Origin: Mermis nigrescens
Lineage: Eukaryota > Nematoda > Enoplea > Mermithida > Mermithidae
DNA: 64,000 nt
Reading direction: 5' to 3'
NCBI GenBank assembly: GCA_036768485.1
Contig: JAVLUZ010000271.1
Coordinates: 1,178,001 to 1,242,000 of the forward strand
The position numbers were made by a program, and so were the translations under genes. The notes under the pieces are model-generated. The model was given only the letters and a program-made list of their open reading frames with translations, did not search any database and was not told the DNA's origin. Position 1 is the first letter of the stretch, and each line of letters opens with the position of its first letter. Below, one piece after another: positions 43,216-53,828 of the stretch.

Positions 43216-43989
43216 ATGAAACAGTTTTACATAACGCTTCCGAGCAATTCACAAGAAACAAATACTGCAGCCACATTTGTTACCAATCTGCTTAGACAAA
43301 TCGCATTAACCGGCGACTGGGAGGTTGGGTTAGCTGAAATAATTTATGCAAATACATGGCACAATGTTGCTGAGGAGCAGAATATGATACAATTTTATGA
43401 CATCAAAAACAATGTGCGACAAAAATTGCTTATTCCTCGAGCAAGATATTTAAATATACATGACCTCATTCAAGCCATGAGAAATGGAATAAAAACGGTT
43501 CGCCAAATAGACAAATTTGATTACATACAATATTTTGGCATAAAGTATGATGATAATAGGAAATTTTATAAGTTAACAATCAATACTGAATATATTCAAA
43601 GTGTAAAGCTGACAAAGCATTTAATGTATATGCTAGGATTTCTATAGAGCCAGCTTAGCAATATAGATTATACTGTGAAAAAAGAATTAAACATAGTTGC
43701 GCACCATTCACCCGACATGCTAGGTGGAATGCACAACTTTTACGTATATTGCGATATAGTTGAGCCTCAAATCGTTGGAAATGTTTTTGCACCGCTTCTG
43801 CAGGTTGTGAACATAGACGGAAAATATATGGATATTGTTAATCACGCATATATTAGTCTACATTATATACCTGTGCTCAAAAAATCATTCAATACCATTG
43901 AAGTGAACATTAAAAGTGATCAAGATAAACCTGTGCCTTTTGAATTTGGCAAAACAATTGTTAAAATGCATTTCAGGTATCGGCTATAA
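43216..43989 (+). pseudogene. Minor capsid (penton-like) protein with one in-frame stop
   Basis: The 258-codon frame starts MKQFYITLPSNSQ and includes GDWEVGLAEIIYANTWHNV, then a TAG at 43645-43647, then DMLGGMHNFYVYCDIVEPQ, GNVFAPLLQVVN and PVPFEFGKTIVKMHFRY. The DWEVGLAEI..Y and YVYCD(I/L)V.PQ.VG motifs define a protein present in nearly all metazoan Polintons, with a single-jelly-roll fold predicted for the pentameric minor capsid protein. The nonsense codon is the only visible lesion. Confidence 0.8.
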
Positions 43990-44014
43990 ACATTTTATTA
44001 TCACACCTGCTTTG

Positions 44015-44258
44015 CCTAAACAGCGTATCCACCTATGCCTTAGGCAGATACTTTTGGTCTAAGCTCAATGCTGAGTACAAACAAAGTTTAGTAGAAAATG
44101 ATGCTGAGGCTATCAGCAATTTTTCCAATTTTCTCAAACAATGTTTTACTTTTCGTGATTTGCCTACCGTAGCTAATATGTGGCAACCTTTCAGCGAGCA
44201 AATAAAAGAATATTATGCATATACTCACGAACGATCAATCAATGAGTGTTTGACGTAG
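44015..44258 (+). other. Open frame reaching into the right terminal repeat
   Basis: A frame without a clear ATG, about 81 codons: STYALGRYFWSKLNAEYKQ..., FLKQCFTFRDLPTVANM, FSEQIKEYYAYTHERS, stop at 44256. Its last third lies in the terminal repeat. The left repeat (reverse strand, about 35655-35590) still reads FSEQTKEYYAY.HARS, so similarity persists at protein level. It may be the remnant of another element gene. Confidence 0.3.
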
Positions 44259-44760
44259 ATCGGCGAAAATCATACAGTGTAAAGTGGCGGTAGTTCCCCC
44301 ATCTGACTCTGGGCCCCTGCCTAAGCGCGTGCACACAATTTTTCTTGGGAGAATTGTAAAAAATTGATTTACTGTAGGTATTTCCACAAAACTCTTGTAA
44401 TAGTTTTCTAATAGGATATTTATTCTTCCCTTGAAATTTCAATCCAATCTGCTCTCTATTTCTAAAGTTATAGTACTATATGAGAAAGTGTAAAGTAAAT
44501 TGGTATACTGTAGGCTGCGCGCTGAAATTCTGTACATAGCACAGCTAATGTCTATACATCATTCCCTTAAAATTTGAAAAAAATCCAAGCATTGGTTCTT
44601 GATTTATGCAAAAGTGTAAACTAATGCTGGTATACTGTAGGCTGCGCGCTGAAACTCTGTACATTGCATATCTATTATATATTTAACATACTCTCAAAAT
44701 TTGAGCCCGATCCGACCGCTGGTTCTTGAGTTAGGCCTCTTCAAAAATAACCCTCAGGGT
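44171..44760 (-). repeat. Polinton right terminal inverted repeat
   Basis: Reverse complement of 35024-35659 (see there). It contains the AGTGTAAAGTGGCGGTAG block at 44276-44293 and the TACTGTAGG subrepeats near 44353, 44502 and 44631. The outer end is near AATAACCCTCAGGGT. Confidence 0.88.
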
Positions 44761-45486
44761 AGAACAAGCAAAATCAGTTAAAATGCATAGTGAGTGCATT
44801 TTACCCCATTTAAGGACGCAACTATTTTGACACTTTCGAGCTTTTACATTGTGGCTATTCAAAACCTGTTCAGTACTTTAGATCTAAGCAGAAAAAGTGC
44901 TTTTTGTGAATGAGGATTTTCAGTGCACACTTGACAACAGTAGTGAAAATGATGCGAACAAAAAGCGATATGTTTCTTATGCTTTCTTTGTTAATGTTAG
45001 AATTTGATAGTTTCATGCTCAAAAAAATGACTGATGTTTTTAACACCATGGTGACATGCAGAGTTTCAGAATTTAGTATAATGTACGTCACGTGTTTTGC
45101 AAGTTTTTTTGCTATATGTCCAAAAAAATTCAGAAAAATGATCTAATTTTTTGAATTGCACTAGAAAAGCTTGATTAATGCGAACCAGATTATATTATAT
45201 TGCATTGCAGGAGAGCTACATACATAATTATTGACTTATCACTATTTACCAGTTTGAATACCAAATTCAAAAAATTGTCGAAAGCAAATATGCCTGCGTT
45301 GACCTTTGGCACGTTTTTGTTGAATTTCGTAAGCGTGGTATTTGTTCAGGCATTAATTTGTGCAAATTTGGCTTATTCCGCAAACTGTTGTGAAATAAAA
45401 AGTACGTAATTATTAATATTCACCAGTAAAGCATCAAACGCTAAACGCTTTTCAAAGTAATATTGAAATATCTTCATTTTGAAATA
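44761..45486. other. Upstream region of secreted paralog 1
   Basis: No established gene. A plus-strand frame from ATG 45288 (MPALTFGTFLLNFVSVVFVQ) resembles a signal peptide followed by a possible donor AAAAA|GTACGT at 45400, but there is no partner exon, so it is not called. Confidence 0.3.
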
Positions 45487-45541
45487 ATGTTCGGTTATCA
45501 GTTGAAGTTGTTCATTTTGGGCACATGCATACTGCTTTTAG
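45487..45541 (+). CDS. Secreted four-cysteine protein, paralog 1: signal-peptide exon
   Basis: ATG at 45487 encodes MFGYQLKLFILGTCILLLG, a textbook signal peptide, ending at G|GTAAGT in phase 1. Paralog 2 (51503-51554) has the same length class, hydrophobic core and phase. Large first introns follow in both genes. Confidence 0.75.
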
Positions 45542-45810
45542 GTAAGTGTTGGCTTATTTTTGGCAAATAACCAGTCACCGGAACAACGCAAAATATGCTT
45601 CATTTGGTATTATAGAAGTATTTTTTGATTAAATGGCTACTGAATAATTTGAATCAGAAAAAATGGAAAGAATATGGTACAAATTGTGGTGCCTTTAAAT
45701 ATCAGAGAAGCAAAAAAAGAAAAAATGAAAACGAAAGACTGAGAAAAAATAAGACCCAAATTGTTTCAATGTCACCAATGAAGTCATTGATTAAATAAAT
45801 GGCTTTTATT

Positions 45811-46080
45811 CACACATGGGCGTGGGGGGTTCAGGGGGTATGCACCCCCAGAAGTTGAAATACCCCCTCCAGAAATCAAAATAACCCCCCCAGAAAAATT
45901 TTTTTGCTTTTTTAGCAATTTTTTGATGCTATTGGATAGTGCTCGATGAGAAACGTCGAAAAATGGTGTTTTTTCGCCATACGACCACTTTTAAGACCAT
46001 TTTTTGACCTTTAAAATTTTTTTCACCCCCTCTAGAAATTTTTTCACTCCCCCCCAGAATTTTGGTGCTGCCCACATATG
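45811..46080 (-). mobile_element. hAT-like MITE copy 2 (270 bp)
   Basis: Inverted relative to the other copies. Flanked by a perfect 8-bp target duplication CTTTTATT (45803-45810 and 46081-46088). Ends CACACATGGGCGTGG and GCTGCCCACATATG. Confidence 0.9.
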
Positions 46081-47049
46081 CTTTTATTCCGATGTATCTA
46101 CATATATTTCCATCAACTGAAATTTAACTTACAACAGAAATTTCTCTTTTTCTCTAAAATAATATTTTTAGATTTTTCCAGCGAAAACTTGAGTTCTCAA
46201 TCTATTTTAATGCTTACTTAGCTGTTTTGAGGCTTTTTTCATAAGCGGTATTACATAATTTTCTCAGGAATTGTTGACATCAAGCGAATCGTAGAGCGGC
46301 ATACAAACGTGTTAGGTGTAGAACTTTAGGGGTCAAACCCAAAAATCTTTTTTTATGCTTTTCTTCGGCTTAGAAAAGATACTTGACGTCAAAAATGCAA
46401 TTTTCTGACGTTTCTGAAAACCCTCCTCCTCTTTAGAACATAAAAAATAATTCTTGTTAGAACACGTAACGAAACTAGACGGCTTACATGTGTATGTATA
46501 TTCCAAAATGAGTATAGGTGTGGCAATAAAAAATTGATTTTTGCTACAAAATGGCTAAAATGCTTAAGATAATTTTGTTAGCTTCTCAAAAGCTAGACAA
46601 TTTAGGGTAAGTCAGATGCATTTTGTCAGAAGAAAGATCAGCTAAACGCGCTATGGTTGTCACCAGAGGACAATGCCAAAAAATAATAACACAATTCTTT
46701 AACTGTACAAAAATGAATTCGGAACTTTGTCGTTTAAGGAATTTTGTGTTTAAGAAGCAAAAATAAGGCTCCAAATAAAAACTTTTGTTGCATAGAATAA
46801 AATTTTCTTATCTTCACCACTGAGAAACATCGTTATTATTCAACTAACGTAACGACGTCAAAAAATATTACTTAGATATCATTTTTAGAGTATTTTGATT
46901 TTAATATATTTGGAAACTTGATTTCACGAAATTGATTCAGAGTCGTGTGATGTAGTTGCGTCAAAATATATGATCAATTTCATTTTTCGTACTAGCATCA
47001 TGAATGGTTCTTAAGATTATCCTAATGGCTTCGTGCTTTGAGTACTCAA

Positions 47050-47165
47050 ATCATTAATATTATCATGGAAATCACACATTCAAGTCAGTTGACTCAAGCC
47101 CATTTGAATCATTAATATTATCATGGAAATCACACATTCAAGTCATTTGACTCTAGCTCATTTGA
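47050..47165. repeat. 58-bp tandem duplication
   Basis: Two adjacent units beginning ATCATTAATATTATCATGGA with few differences, period 58. Confidence 0.85.
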
Positions 47166-47773
47166 AGACGATAGAATTAGTGAGAAGTCATCAATACAAG
47201 AAAGAAGCAAGAAAGAACAAAGAAAATAAAGAGAAAAATGAAGAACTTAGTTATTAATGATTCTCAAAAGAGTTCCTTTTGTCATTGGTCGGTTTAAAGA
47301 CACTCCTCTTCACTGAAATGCTCTTTTTCAGAAATTTAGCTTGAATTTCAGATGACAATTGCACATAAGTAAGTCAAATCTACGATCCTGCAATGTCAGT
47401 ATGGTATCCTGAATATGGCAGAAATGCGAGTTTAAGGCGTAAAATTGGTTTTGTGATGCTTTCGACGATGATGCAATAACAGAAATAAAATATTAGGAAA
47501 GCAGTATATAGCGAGTAAATAAAATAGAAAAGTGCAAAATAAAAAAACGAAATAAAATGTAATAACAGATAATGAATGTCGGCAAATCTCGAAAACCTAA
47601 AAATAATACAAAAAAATTTTTTTTTCAAATTTTTAAATAGATCACGAATTTTTTCCTACATTCATCCTGCTAATGTTTGTTCAATTATAAAAGGTTCCAC
47701 TAAAGGGGCGATAGTCGCATGTGGGCGTGGAGAGGTTAGGGGCAGTTAGACCCCTGTCTATAACCCGGCAGAC

Positions 47774-48029
47774 CATACGTGGGCAGCAAGAAAATTCTGG
47801 GGGGTGCAAGATTTTTCAAAGGTTAAAAAATTGTCTTAAAAGTGGTGGTTTGGCGTAAAAACACCACGTTCCTCATCGAACACTAGCCATTAGCATCAAA
47901 AAATTGCGGAAATAACCAAAAAACTTTTAAAAATTGAATTCTGGGGGGTATTTCGATTTCTGGGGGGATATTTTGGTTTCTCCAGGGTGCATACCCCCCA
48001 AACCCCCCCCCTCCCCACGCCCAGGTGTG
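47774..48029 (+). mobile_element. hAT-like MITE copy 3 (256 bp)
   Basis: Target duplication CGGCAGAC/CGGCAGAT (47766-47773 and 48030-48037). Begins CATACGTGGGCAGCA, ends CCCACGCCCAGGTGTG. A truncated further end (CATGTGGGCGTGG) lies just upstream at about 47718. Confidence 0.85.
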
Positions 48030-48281
48030 CGGCAGATCCCTCAAAAATCGATAGACCCACAGAATTGAATTTTGGGCATGTTTTTTCGGGGATTTTTCCC
48101 GGTTCTACATCACTCAGACCCCTCAGGATTTGGCTACTGCTTATGTGTGTCGATAATCCTTGTGAAATTCAAACTACAACCAGCTACACTGAAAATTTGT
48201 ACAATATACGAGTACATTCGCTTACAATTTCTATATTGAGTATTGTGAGAAAAAGTTGACACGACTGCGTTTTTTTCGAAG

Positions 48282-48635
48282 CTGTCAGCGTAGAATCCGG
48301 GAGGCGTGGGAAAAAGTCGAGTGAGAGTAAAAGTAAAAAGAGCAGCGAAAGTAAAAGCAGCAGCGAAAGTAAAAGCAGCAGCGAAGAAATAAGAAAGACA
48401 ACCCCGGGCCAATTTGAGAGCAGCAGCAGCGAAGAAATTATTCCATGCGAAAACATTACTACTGGAGGCGAAAATGCTACAGAGCCAGGGGGCGATAATA
48501 GTACTGCAAAAAACCAGGGCAGATAAAACCCGAAGATGGCCCTTTGACAAAAGACGAATGTCAATTATTGCTCGATGAATCCGAGGAAAAATTGTTGATC
48601 AGAACGAAGGAATACTGTGAAGCCATATTAAATGG
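48282..48635 (+). CDS. Secreted four-cysteine protein, paralog 1: middle exon(s)
   Basis: An acceptor TTTTTTCGAAG joins in phase 1 to the signal exon and opens AVSVESGRRGKKS followed by a serine/glutamate/lysine-rich tract (SSESKSSSE) that meets a stop at 48524. The cysteine part KDECQLLLDESEEKLLIR...KEYCEAILNG is in another frame (48520-48635) and ends at a GG|GTAAGA donor in phase 2. The conflict is resolved if 48321-48517 is a small phase-1 intron (GTGAGA...CCAG), or if the signal exon joins directly to 48518. Otherwise there is a frameshift. The C-x18-C spacing matches paralog 2 (C-x16-C). Confidence 0.55.
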
Positions 48636-48690
48636 GTAAGAAAAAACTTTAATTTATAATATTTTAGCCACACGAATAATGAATTGTCAC

Positions 48691-48924
48691 CATTGGTGGG
48701 CGGCACCAAAATTCTGGGGAGGGGTGAAAGATTTTTCAACGGTCAAAAAATGGTCTCGAAAATGGTGGTATGGCGAAAAACACCATTTTTCAACGTTTCT
48801 CATCGAACACTATCCATTGGCATCAAAAGATTGGGAAAAAATTTCAAAAATGGAATTCTGGGGGAGTATGCTGGATACTTGGGGGGAGTACATACCCCAA
48901 ACTCCGCTCCCACGCCCACGTGTG
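48691..48924 (+). mobile_element. hAT-like MITE copy 4 (234 bp)
   Basis: Target duplication ATTGTCAC/ATTGTCGC. Ends CATTGGTGGGCGGCA and CGCCCACGTGTG. Lies in intron 2 of paralog 1. Confidence 0.85.
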
Positions 48925-49430
48925 ATTGTCGCTCGCACAATCACATAGATATACAAACACTCACTTCTTCATTTACATATATTTACTTGCATCTGAAATA
49001 CATGTATTTAATTTTTCTGGGAAATTCAATAATGTAAGATTTAGATTAATTTGCATTTCATTAATTGACTGATCGAAGCGAAGCTCAACTGAAACAGCTT
49101 ATTTATGTTGCTCTTTCGTTTATTCAATTGTTTATTGATTTTCTTAAAATTTATTTCTTCTTATTCACGCGCACGTTTTTTCTTTATTTGCTCATCCATC
49201 TACTATTTATATACATGTTTATTCTTTGTTTGTATATTTATTTACTCGTCTTTCTCATTTAATACTATTTTTTATCAATTCGTCTGTTTATTCCATTTAT
49301 AGGTATTTTGATATAAACGTTGGATTGTTTTTCATTCTGTTATATTTTACTTGTTCCCCTTTGAAATCATTCCAGAATCAAATGTCGAAATCTTATTTTT
49401 GTCCGACTAAATCACACTTTTTCATTTTAG

Positions 49431-49536
49431 GAAAGAAGAAAAATACCTGAAAAAGATGTGCAAGAAAGTGCTGAAGAATCCAGAAATCGTGTCTAAAAAA
49501 CTGCTTAAGTTTTGCAAGAAAAACAATTTGACGTGA
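49431..49536 (+). CDS. Secreted four-cysteine protein, paralog 1: last exon
   Basis: Acceptor TTTTTCATTTTAG; joins in phase 2 (GG+G) to the previous exon, then KEEKYLKKMCKKVLKNPEIV and KLLKFCKKNNLT, stop TGA at 49534-49536. It supplies cysteines 3 and 4. Mature-protein spacing is C-x18-C-x15-C-x17-C, highly charged and probably helical. No known family recognised. A small secreted protein of this type could be salivary, gland or cuticular; the sequence does not say which. Confidence 0.75.
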
Positions 49537-49965
49537 TCAATTACAAACGAAGCTAACAGTTTCTCACTCGGCATAATTAATCACAGTAGGACTATACATA
49601 TGGCGTGATTTGTAATGTGTCTGAATGTACCCACTAAAATAGCTGATTATTATATTTGTTAGGTACTTATGTTTCTGTTCATTATCTGTTTTATGGTTGC
49701 CAATGCCTTCTAGTTTTAGTTGCTCTGGATTTTATAATTTTTTCGTTCGTTATACTTATCTTCAGAACGATGCAAATTCATAAAACCGGTGTATTTTTTA
49801 CCGATCAGTTTATCAATTCGCCTTACCTATTTTATACCTACTTTATGTGTATATGTAAATGTCGAGCTGTGAATTCTTAAGGGCTAAAAATTTAGATTGA
49901 CTTTAGGAGGAATTAACCAATGCCAGGCGTTATAATTTTTGATTCTGTTAAAGCGCCTAAAATTG

Positions 49966-49971
49966 AATAAA
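49966..49971 (+). terminator. Polyadenylation signal of paralog 1
   Basis: AATAAA about 430 bases after the stop codon, the first such hexamer downstream. Confidence 0.5.
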
Positions 49972-50950
49972 GAAAACTTAAAAAATATGAAAGTTTATAC
50001 TGTTGGATTGACTAATTTGCATTTTCCTCTATAATGAAAAAGTATTGGAAAAAGAAAAAATTTAAAGAACGCATTAAGTGGTCGAAAGTAAAAAGAAAAT
50101 TCTGAAAAGGCGAATTCACATCATAAAAGCATTTTATGAACCTTTCTTCGACTACCTACATATTTGCAGTTTTGCTCTTAATAAATCGAATAAAGATGCA
50201 GAATGTAATCGACCCCCTTATTAATTGCTCCTAAAATTTCATGGTTATGAAATTGAAAACTAAATAGTCCTCTAAGAAGAAAATTCTAAAGTAAAAATTG
50301 CATTAACTTATGTATTTTGATTTCGCCATATTGAATTACATACTGTCAAAGAATTTCGAAAATATTGACTTTCTTATTTCTTCATAGTCTTCTTTTCTTC
50401 TTAAACGGCTCTGAATAGCATTTATTCGAGCTTTTATCGTCTTTAGATGCAACGGCCGGCCTCGGGATTAGCCGGTCTGAAGGAGAGACAGTTAATGAGT
50501 TTTTCAGGCCAAAATGACCTCAAAAACTAATCAAAATACTCGCATAAAATAAAATGTTAGTCCACTGTATCTAGTCAATTCAAGGATTTTGTAAAATTTT
50601 TGATTTTCATCAATCTTCGGCCTTTATTCGACCCACTTTCTTCAAAAAATGACCTATTTTCCCATTCTAGTGGGTCTAGATCCCACAAACCTCCAAGTCT
50701 GTTCATCGCCATCAATTTAACTTTTAAGTATGTCCTATTCTGCCTGCAGACCAAACCCCATTCTGAGAATCCTAATGCACTACCACCAGACCTCCATGGT
50801 CAAAAGGGCTTGAAGTGAAGCGCATTTGAAATTCAAGTTCAATATTATTTTTTGGAATGGTGCCTGCCTACGCAATCTCTGTTTCCTTGGTTGGTAACTA
50901 AAAGAAATGATACGATCCGATTGGACGACATTACTTTACAAAATTCGAGG
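49972..50950. other. Intergenic, nothing recognised
   Basis: No exon, RNA gene or repeat family is evident between the two paralogs until the tandem duplication starts. Confidence 0.4.
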
Positions 50951-51430
50951 AAAAAACGTAGGTGTATCTTTGGAAAGTAGGTATAATTTTTGTTATACCC
51001 ACTGATGCTTGGATTACAGTAGGCACTGTAATGCCGGTATCATGTGGAAATTTTTTATGCAACAAAGGAAAGCATTGGGCTTTAATCGTCATACTTATTG
51101 AGCAGCATGCAAGATCTCACAATAAAGCTTACGTTCCATAAACTGAGTTATGTACATTCGATATACACACCAACCACCGTCATTATATGTACAAAAACGT
51201 AGGTATCTTTGGTTAGTATAATTCTTGTTTATACTCACTGATGCTTAGATTACAGTAGGCACTGTAATGCCGGTGTCATGTGGGAATATTTTTATGCAAC
51301 AAAGGAAAGCATTGGGCTTTAATCGCCATGTTTGTTCAGCAGCATGCTAGATCTCACAAAAAAGCTTACGTTACATAAACTGAGGTATGTACATTCTATA
51401 TACCTACCATCTATCGTCATTATATATACG
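50951..51430 (+). repeat. 240-bp tandem duplication upstream of paralog 2
   Basis: Two direct units (50951-51190, 51191-51430), clearly similar throughout, including ACTGATGCTT.GATTACAG, GGCACTGTAATGCCGG (palindromic), AAAGCATTGGGCTTTAATCG and GATCTCACA.TAAAGCTTACG. The second ends about 70 bp before the ATG at 51503, so the duplication covers the presumed promoter. Confidence 0.85.
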
Positions 51431-51502
51431 TACAAAATTAAGCTTACTGCTGGATGCAGTCGGAAATCAAATTCGGTACATCTACAGGACTGCAGTCAAA
51501 CG

Positions 51503-51554
51503 ATGATTGACCAATGGAAATTATTAATCTTAATTATCAGCATTTTACTTTTCA
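51503..51554 (+). CDS. Secreted four-cysteine protein, paralog 2: signal-peptide exon
   Basis: ATG at 51503 encodes MIDQWKLLILIISILLF, a signal peptide, with donor TTCA|GTAAGT in phase 1, as in paralog 1. Confidence 0.75.
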
Positions 51555-52518
51555 GTAAGTTTTCAGATTTATTAGGTAAATAGTGGTCGTCTTGCATATT
51601 TCACAGGATGCGAATTTTTTCTCCAAAGCTTAACGCTTCTAGATGTAGTCATAAGCTAAATTAAAATATTTTTCCATTCAGCTTATAGCACCCCTTCTAA
51701 TTTTATAATCTAGACGTATACCTACTACTCATACTTTAATATAGTATTTTTTGAATATCAATAAAAGCACGATAATACATACATATATACATGTATATAA
51801 TATGAGGCGTCTGAATACAAACAATGCATATGTATAGTATCCATTTCTTTAAAGTAAATTTTTTAGTATAGACAGTTACAGTACATGATCTTGAAGCAAA
51901 GAGTTGTTCGGCGGAATTCCACCCAGGAAAGTGTTAACCCCCCAGAATTGGTGATACCAAAAATTTCCGAAACATTCGCAGAAAAGGTGCTGTTTTAATC
52001 GTTTTTGGCTATCTATTTGCTTGCTCAAAACTGTTAATTTGCCGACGCTTCCTGCCATATACTAATGTTTTGCCTATATTTTGTTCATTTTGTTGGGAGT
52101 TTTTGTTTTTATTTTAAACCTTTCTACGTTTTTATACTCGAGATAGATACAGCGTTGTCAGAAGCGCCGAAAAATGATGTTTTCGACGCGTATCCAACAC
52201 TTTTAAGCCCATTGAGGCCCTTTAAAATTTCACCCGCCCTCCAGAATTTCCATGCAGTGCATGTCTGACAGTAAGCCTATCGATTCGTGAAAAGTATTGG
52301 GTTGAAAATCGCGAAAGTTCTTAGAATTGTTTTGTGGAGGGATTTTGCTTGGTAGGTATATTTCAAATTTAAAGGTTTTCCCTTAACAACCCCACATCCA
52401 TGTGCGAATTTTCTGAGAAAACTGATTCGCTTTGGCTATTAGTGCAAGTTTTGATAATTTCAATAATTCATTTGACTACCTTACTGACAGTTCTGTGAAT
52501 ATAAAAATATTCAAACAG
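51555..52518 (+). other. Intron 1 of paralog 2
   Basis: No coding features. Contains AT-rich sequence with TATACATACATATATAC-type stretches around 51780, and a diverged segment near 52160-52270 that resembles the TTTCGACG...TTTAAAATTT part of the hAT-like MITE without its ends. Confidence 0.45.
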
Positions 52519-52642
52519 CCTGCGTGAAGTTACAATCATTGCCTGCAACATTTAATAAAACTCCAGAACAATGCAAAGCGCTGTTGAAAGAGAAGAAATC
52601 AACACAGAAGATGAAGGCGTTTTGTAGACATAGGATAAGAGG
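52519..52642 (+). CDS. Secreted four-cysteine protein, paralog 2: middle exon
   Basis: Acceptor ATTCAAACAG, phase 1. Encodes CVKLQSLPATFNKTPEQC, then KALLKEKKSTQKMKAFCRHR, and ends at GG|GTGAGA in phase 2. FNKTPEQCKALL aligns with PLTKDECQLLL of paralog 1. A later acceptor (ACTCCAG at 52566) is also in frame and would give a shorter protein. Cysteines 1 and 2 of the motif are separated by 16 residues. Confidence 0.7.
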
Positions 52643-53525
52643 GTGAGAGCAATAATGTACCGTTACTTCTAAATGATCAATTTGAAAAGTGCGATGAAAT
52701 ATGTTAAAAATAATGTAGCAAATAAAAGAAATATTAACATTTCAATCTAGACAAATATGGAAAAATTTAAATTTTTGAGAAATGTGCGTTTGTACCTCTT
52801 TCTCAAATACAATACCTTCATATGTACCTTCATATTTCGGTTTTCCTATTCGTACAGCCAAGAAAGTATCCGAAAAAGTGTTCCCTACTTTTTTATGCTA
52901 CTCAGCCTAATTTAGCATAGGTGTATGAAAATTCTTCGTTAATAAAGCTGTGTTTGTTGCAATGCGTCACCTCAATCATGAAATCATAACTGCTTTAGGC
53001 ATCGATTTTATGATACGCTGTGATAGATATAGAAAGAAACAATAAAGTCTGCTTCAGTATCATCAATTTTTCTACATCAGAACTTTGGTCATGTCAGTTG
53101 TGTTTTGATAAGCAGAAAGGCACGCAGGAGGTTTAGGGGGCTTCTTGACCACGCCCAGAAGGACAAAAAAATTAAAAAAGATTAAATAACATTGAGGTCA
53201 AACGTGGAAAAATTCTTATATTTTTGCAAATGTGCTTGAAATTGGCCAGAAACTGCCATTTAGGTCAAAAAAGTTGTTTGGCCGATCCTACTGAACCTTT
53301 CTGGACCTCTCAGGCCTACATGCCTGCATTATTCTATTCTGCTAATCATTCATTCTTTTGCTGATATAGCATCGAAGTCTTCGTATTTTGTAAAACATGC
53401 ACATAGAAGCAAGGTAAGATAAGGTATGCGTGAGTAGTTCGTTTGTAGTACGACTGCATTTAAATGCGAAGTAGCAATTAGTAGTGCATTGCAGTTTTGC
53501 CCTACAAATAACAATCTTCATTTTA

Positions 53526-53583
53526 GCTAAACGATCCAAGCCTTATGCTTGCGAACAGCAGATTGATCAAGTTAGAGCATCAG
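53526..53583 (+). other. Possible extra exon in paralog 2 intron 2
   Basis: A good acceptor (CTTCATTTTAG) and donor (CATCAG|GTTTTA) enclose an open frame with KRSKPYACEQQIDQVRAS, similar in character to the cysteine-1 exon. Its exit phase (1) does not fit the last exon, so it may be a decayed duplicate exon or chance. Confidence 0.25.
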
Positions 53584-53725
53584 GTTTTATAGTACTTTTA
53601 AAATATTTGAATGTCAAAATTGAAATATTAGCATCTCAGTCGTTGTCATATTGTACATACATACACGATTACATACATACATACGAAATTAATTTTACCC
53701 AAATTATAATTTACTTCTGTTTTAG

Positions 53726-53828
53726 AAAAGAAAAAAATTACATGATAGGAGTGTGTAGAAGAGCCAAAGTCCATGACGACATTGCGTCTGAAGATATTAA
53801 GCTGTACTGCGAGAAAAAGAAGCCTTGA
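53726..53828 (+). CDS. Secreted four-cysteine protein, paralog 2: last exon
   Basis: Acceptor TACTTCTGTTTTAG; joins in phase 2, then KEKNYMIGVCRRAKVHDDIA and EDIKLYCEKKKP, stop at 53826-53828. Spacing of C2-C3 (15) and C3-C4 (17) is identical to paralog 1 while most other residues differ, so the two are clear but diverged duplicates. Confidence 0.75.

Larger units (their letters stand above)
35024..44760. mobile_element. Polinton/Maverick element (~9.7 kb, decayed)
   Basis: Terminal inverted repeats of about 600 bp enclose the Polinton gene set: PolB fragment, chromodomain integrase, FtsK/HerA-type packaging ATPase, double-jelly-roll major capsid protein, penton-like minor capsid protein and adenain-type protease, plus small virion-type proteins and a TBP homologue. 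Polintons are 15-20 kb self-synthesising elements related to viruses. This copy is shorter mainly because the exonuclease and polymerase part of PolB is gone. At least eight genes carry frameshifts, in-frame stops or truncations, so it is not expected to be active. Exact borders and the expected 6-bp target duplication could not be fixed. Confidence 0.92.
45542..48281 (+). other. Intron 1 of paralog 1, with two MITEs
   Basis: It holds hAT-like MITE copies 2 and 3 and a 58-bp direct tandem duplication at 47050-47165. Nothing coding is recognised on either strand. Confidence 0.5.

Noticed and set aside
44870..45146. Overlapping frames on both strands near 45 kb
   Set aside because: Low-complexity AT-driven frames, mutually antisense, without motifs.
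45288..45409. Possible signal-peptide exon MPALTFGTFLLN...
   Set aside because: Hydrophobic start and a weak GTACGT donor, but no downstream partner exon in the right phase was found before the better-supported exon at 45487.
48134..48564. Long minus-strand leucine/alanine-rich frames
   Set aside because: Antisense shadows of the serine/glutamate/lysine codon repeats in the plus-strand exon of the secreted protein.
52065..52268. MITE-like segment in intron 1 of paralog 2
   Set aside because: Resembles only the middle of the hAT-like MITE and lacks both ends and a target duplication.
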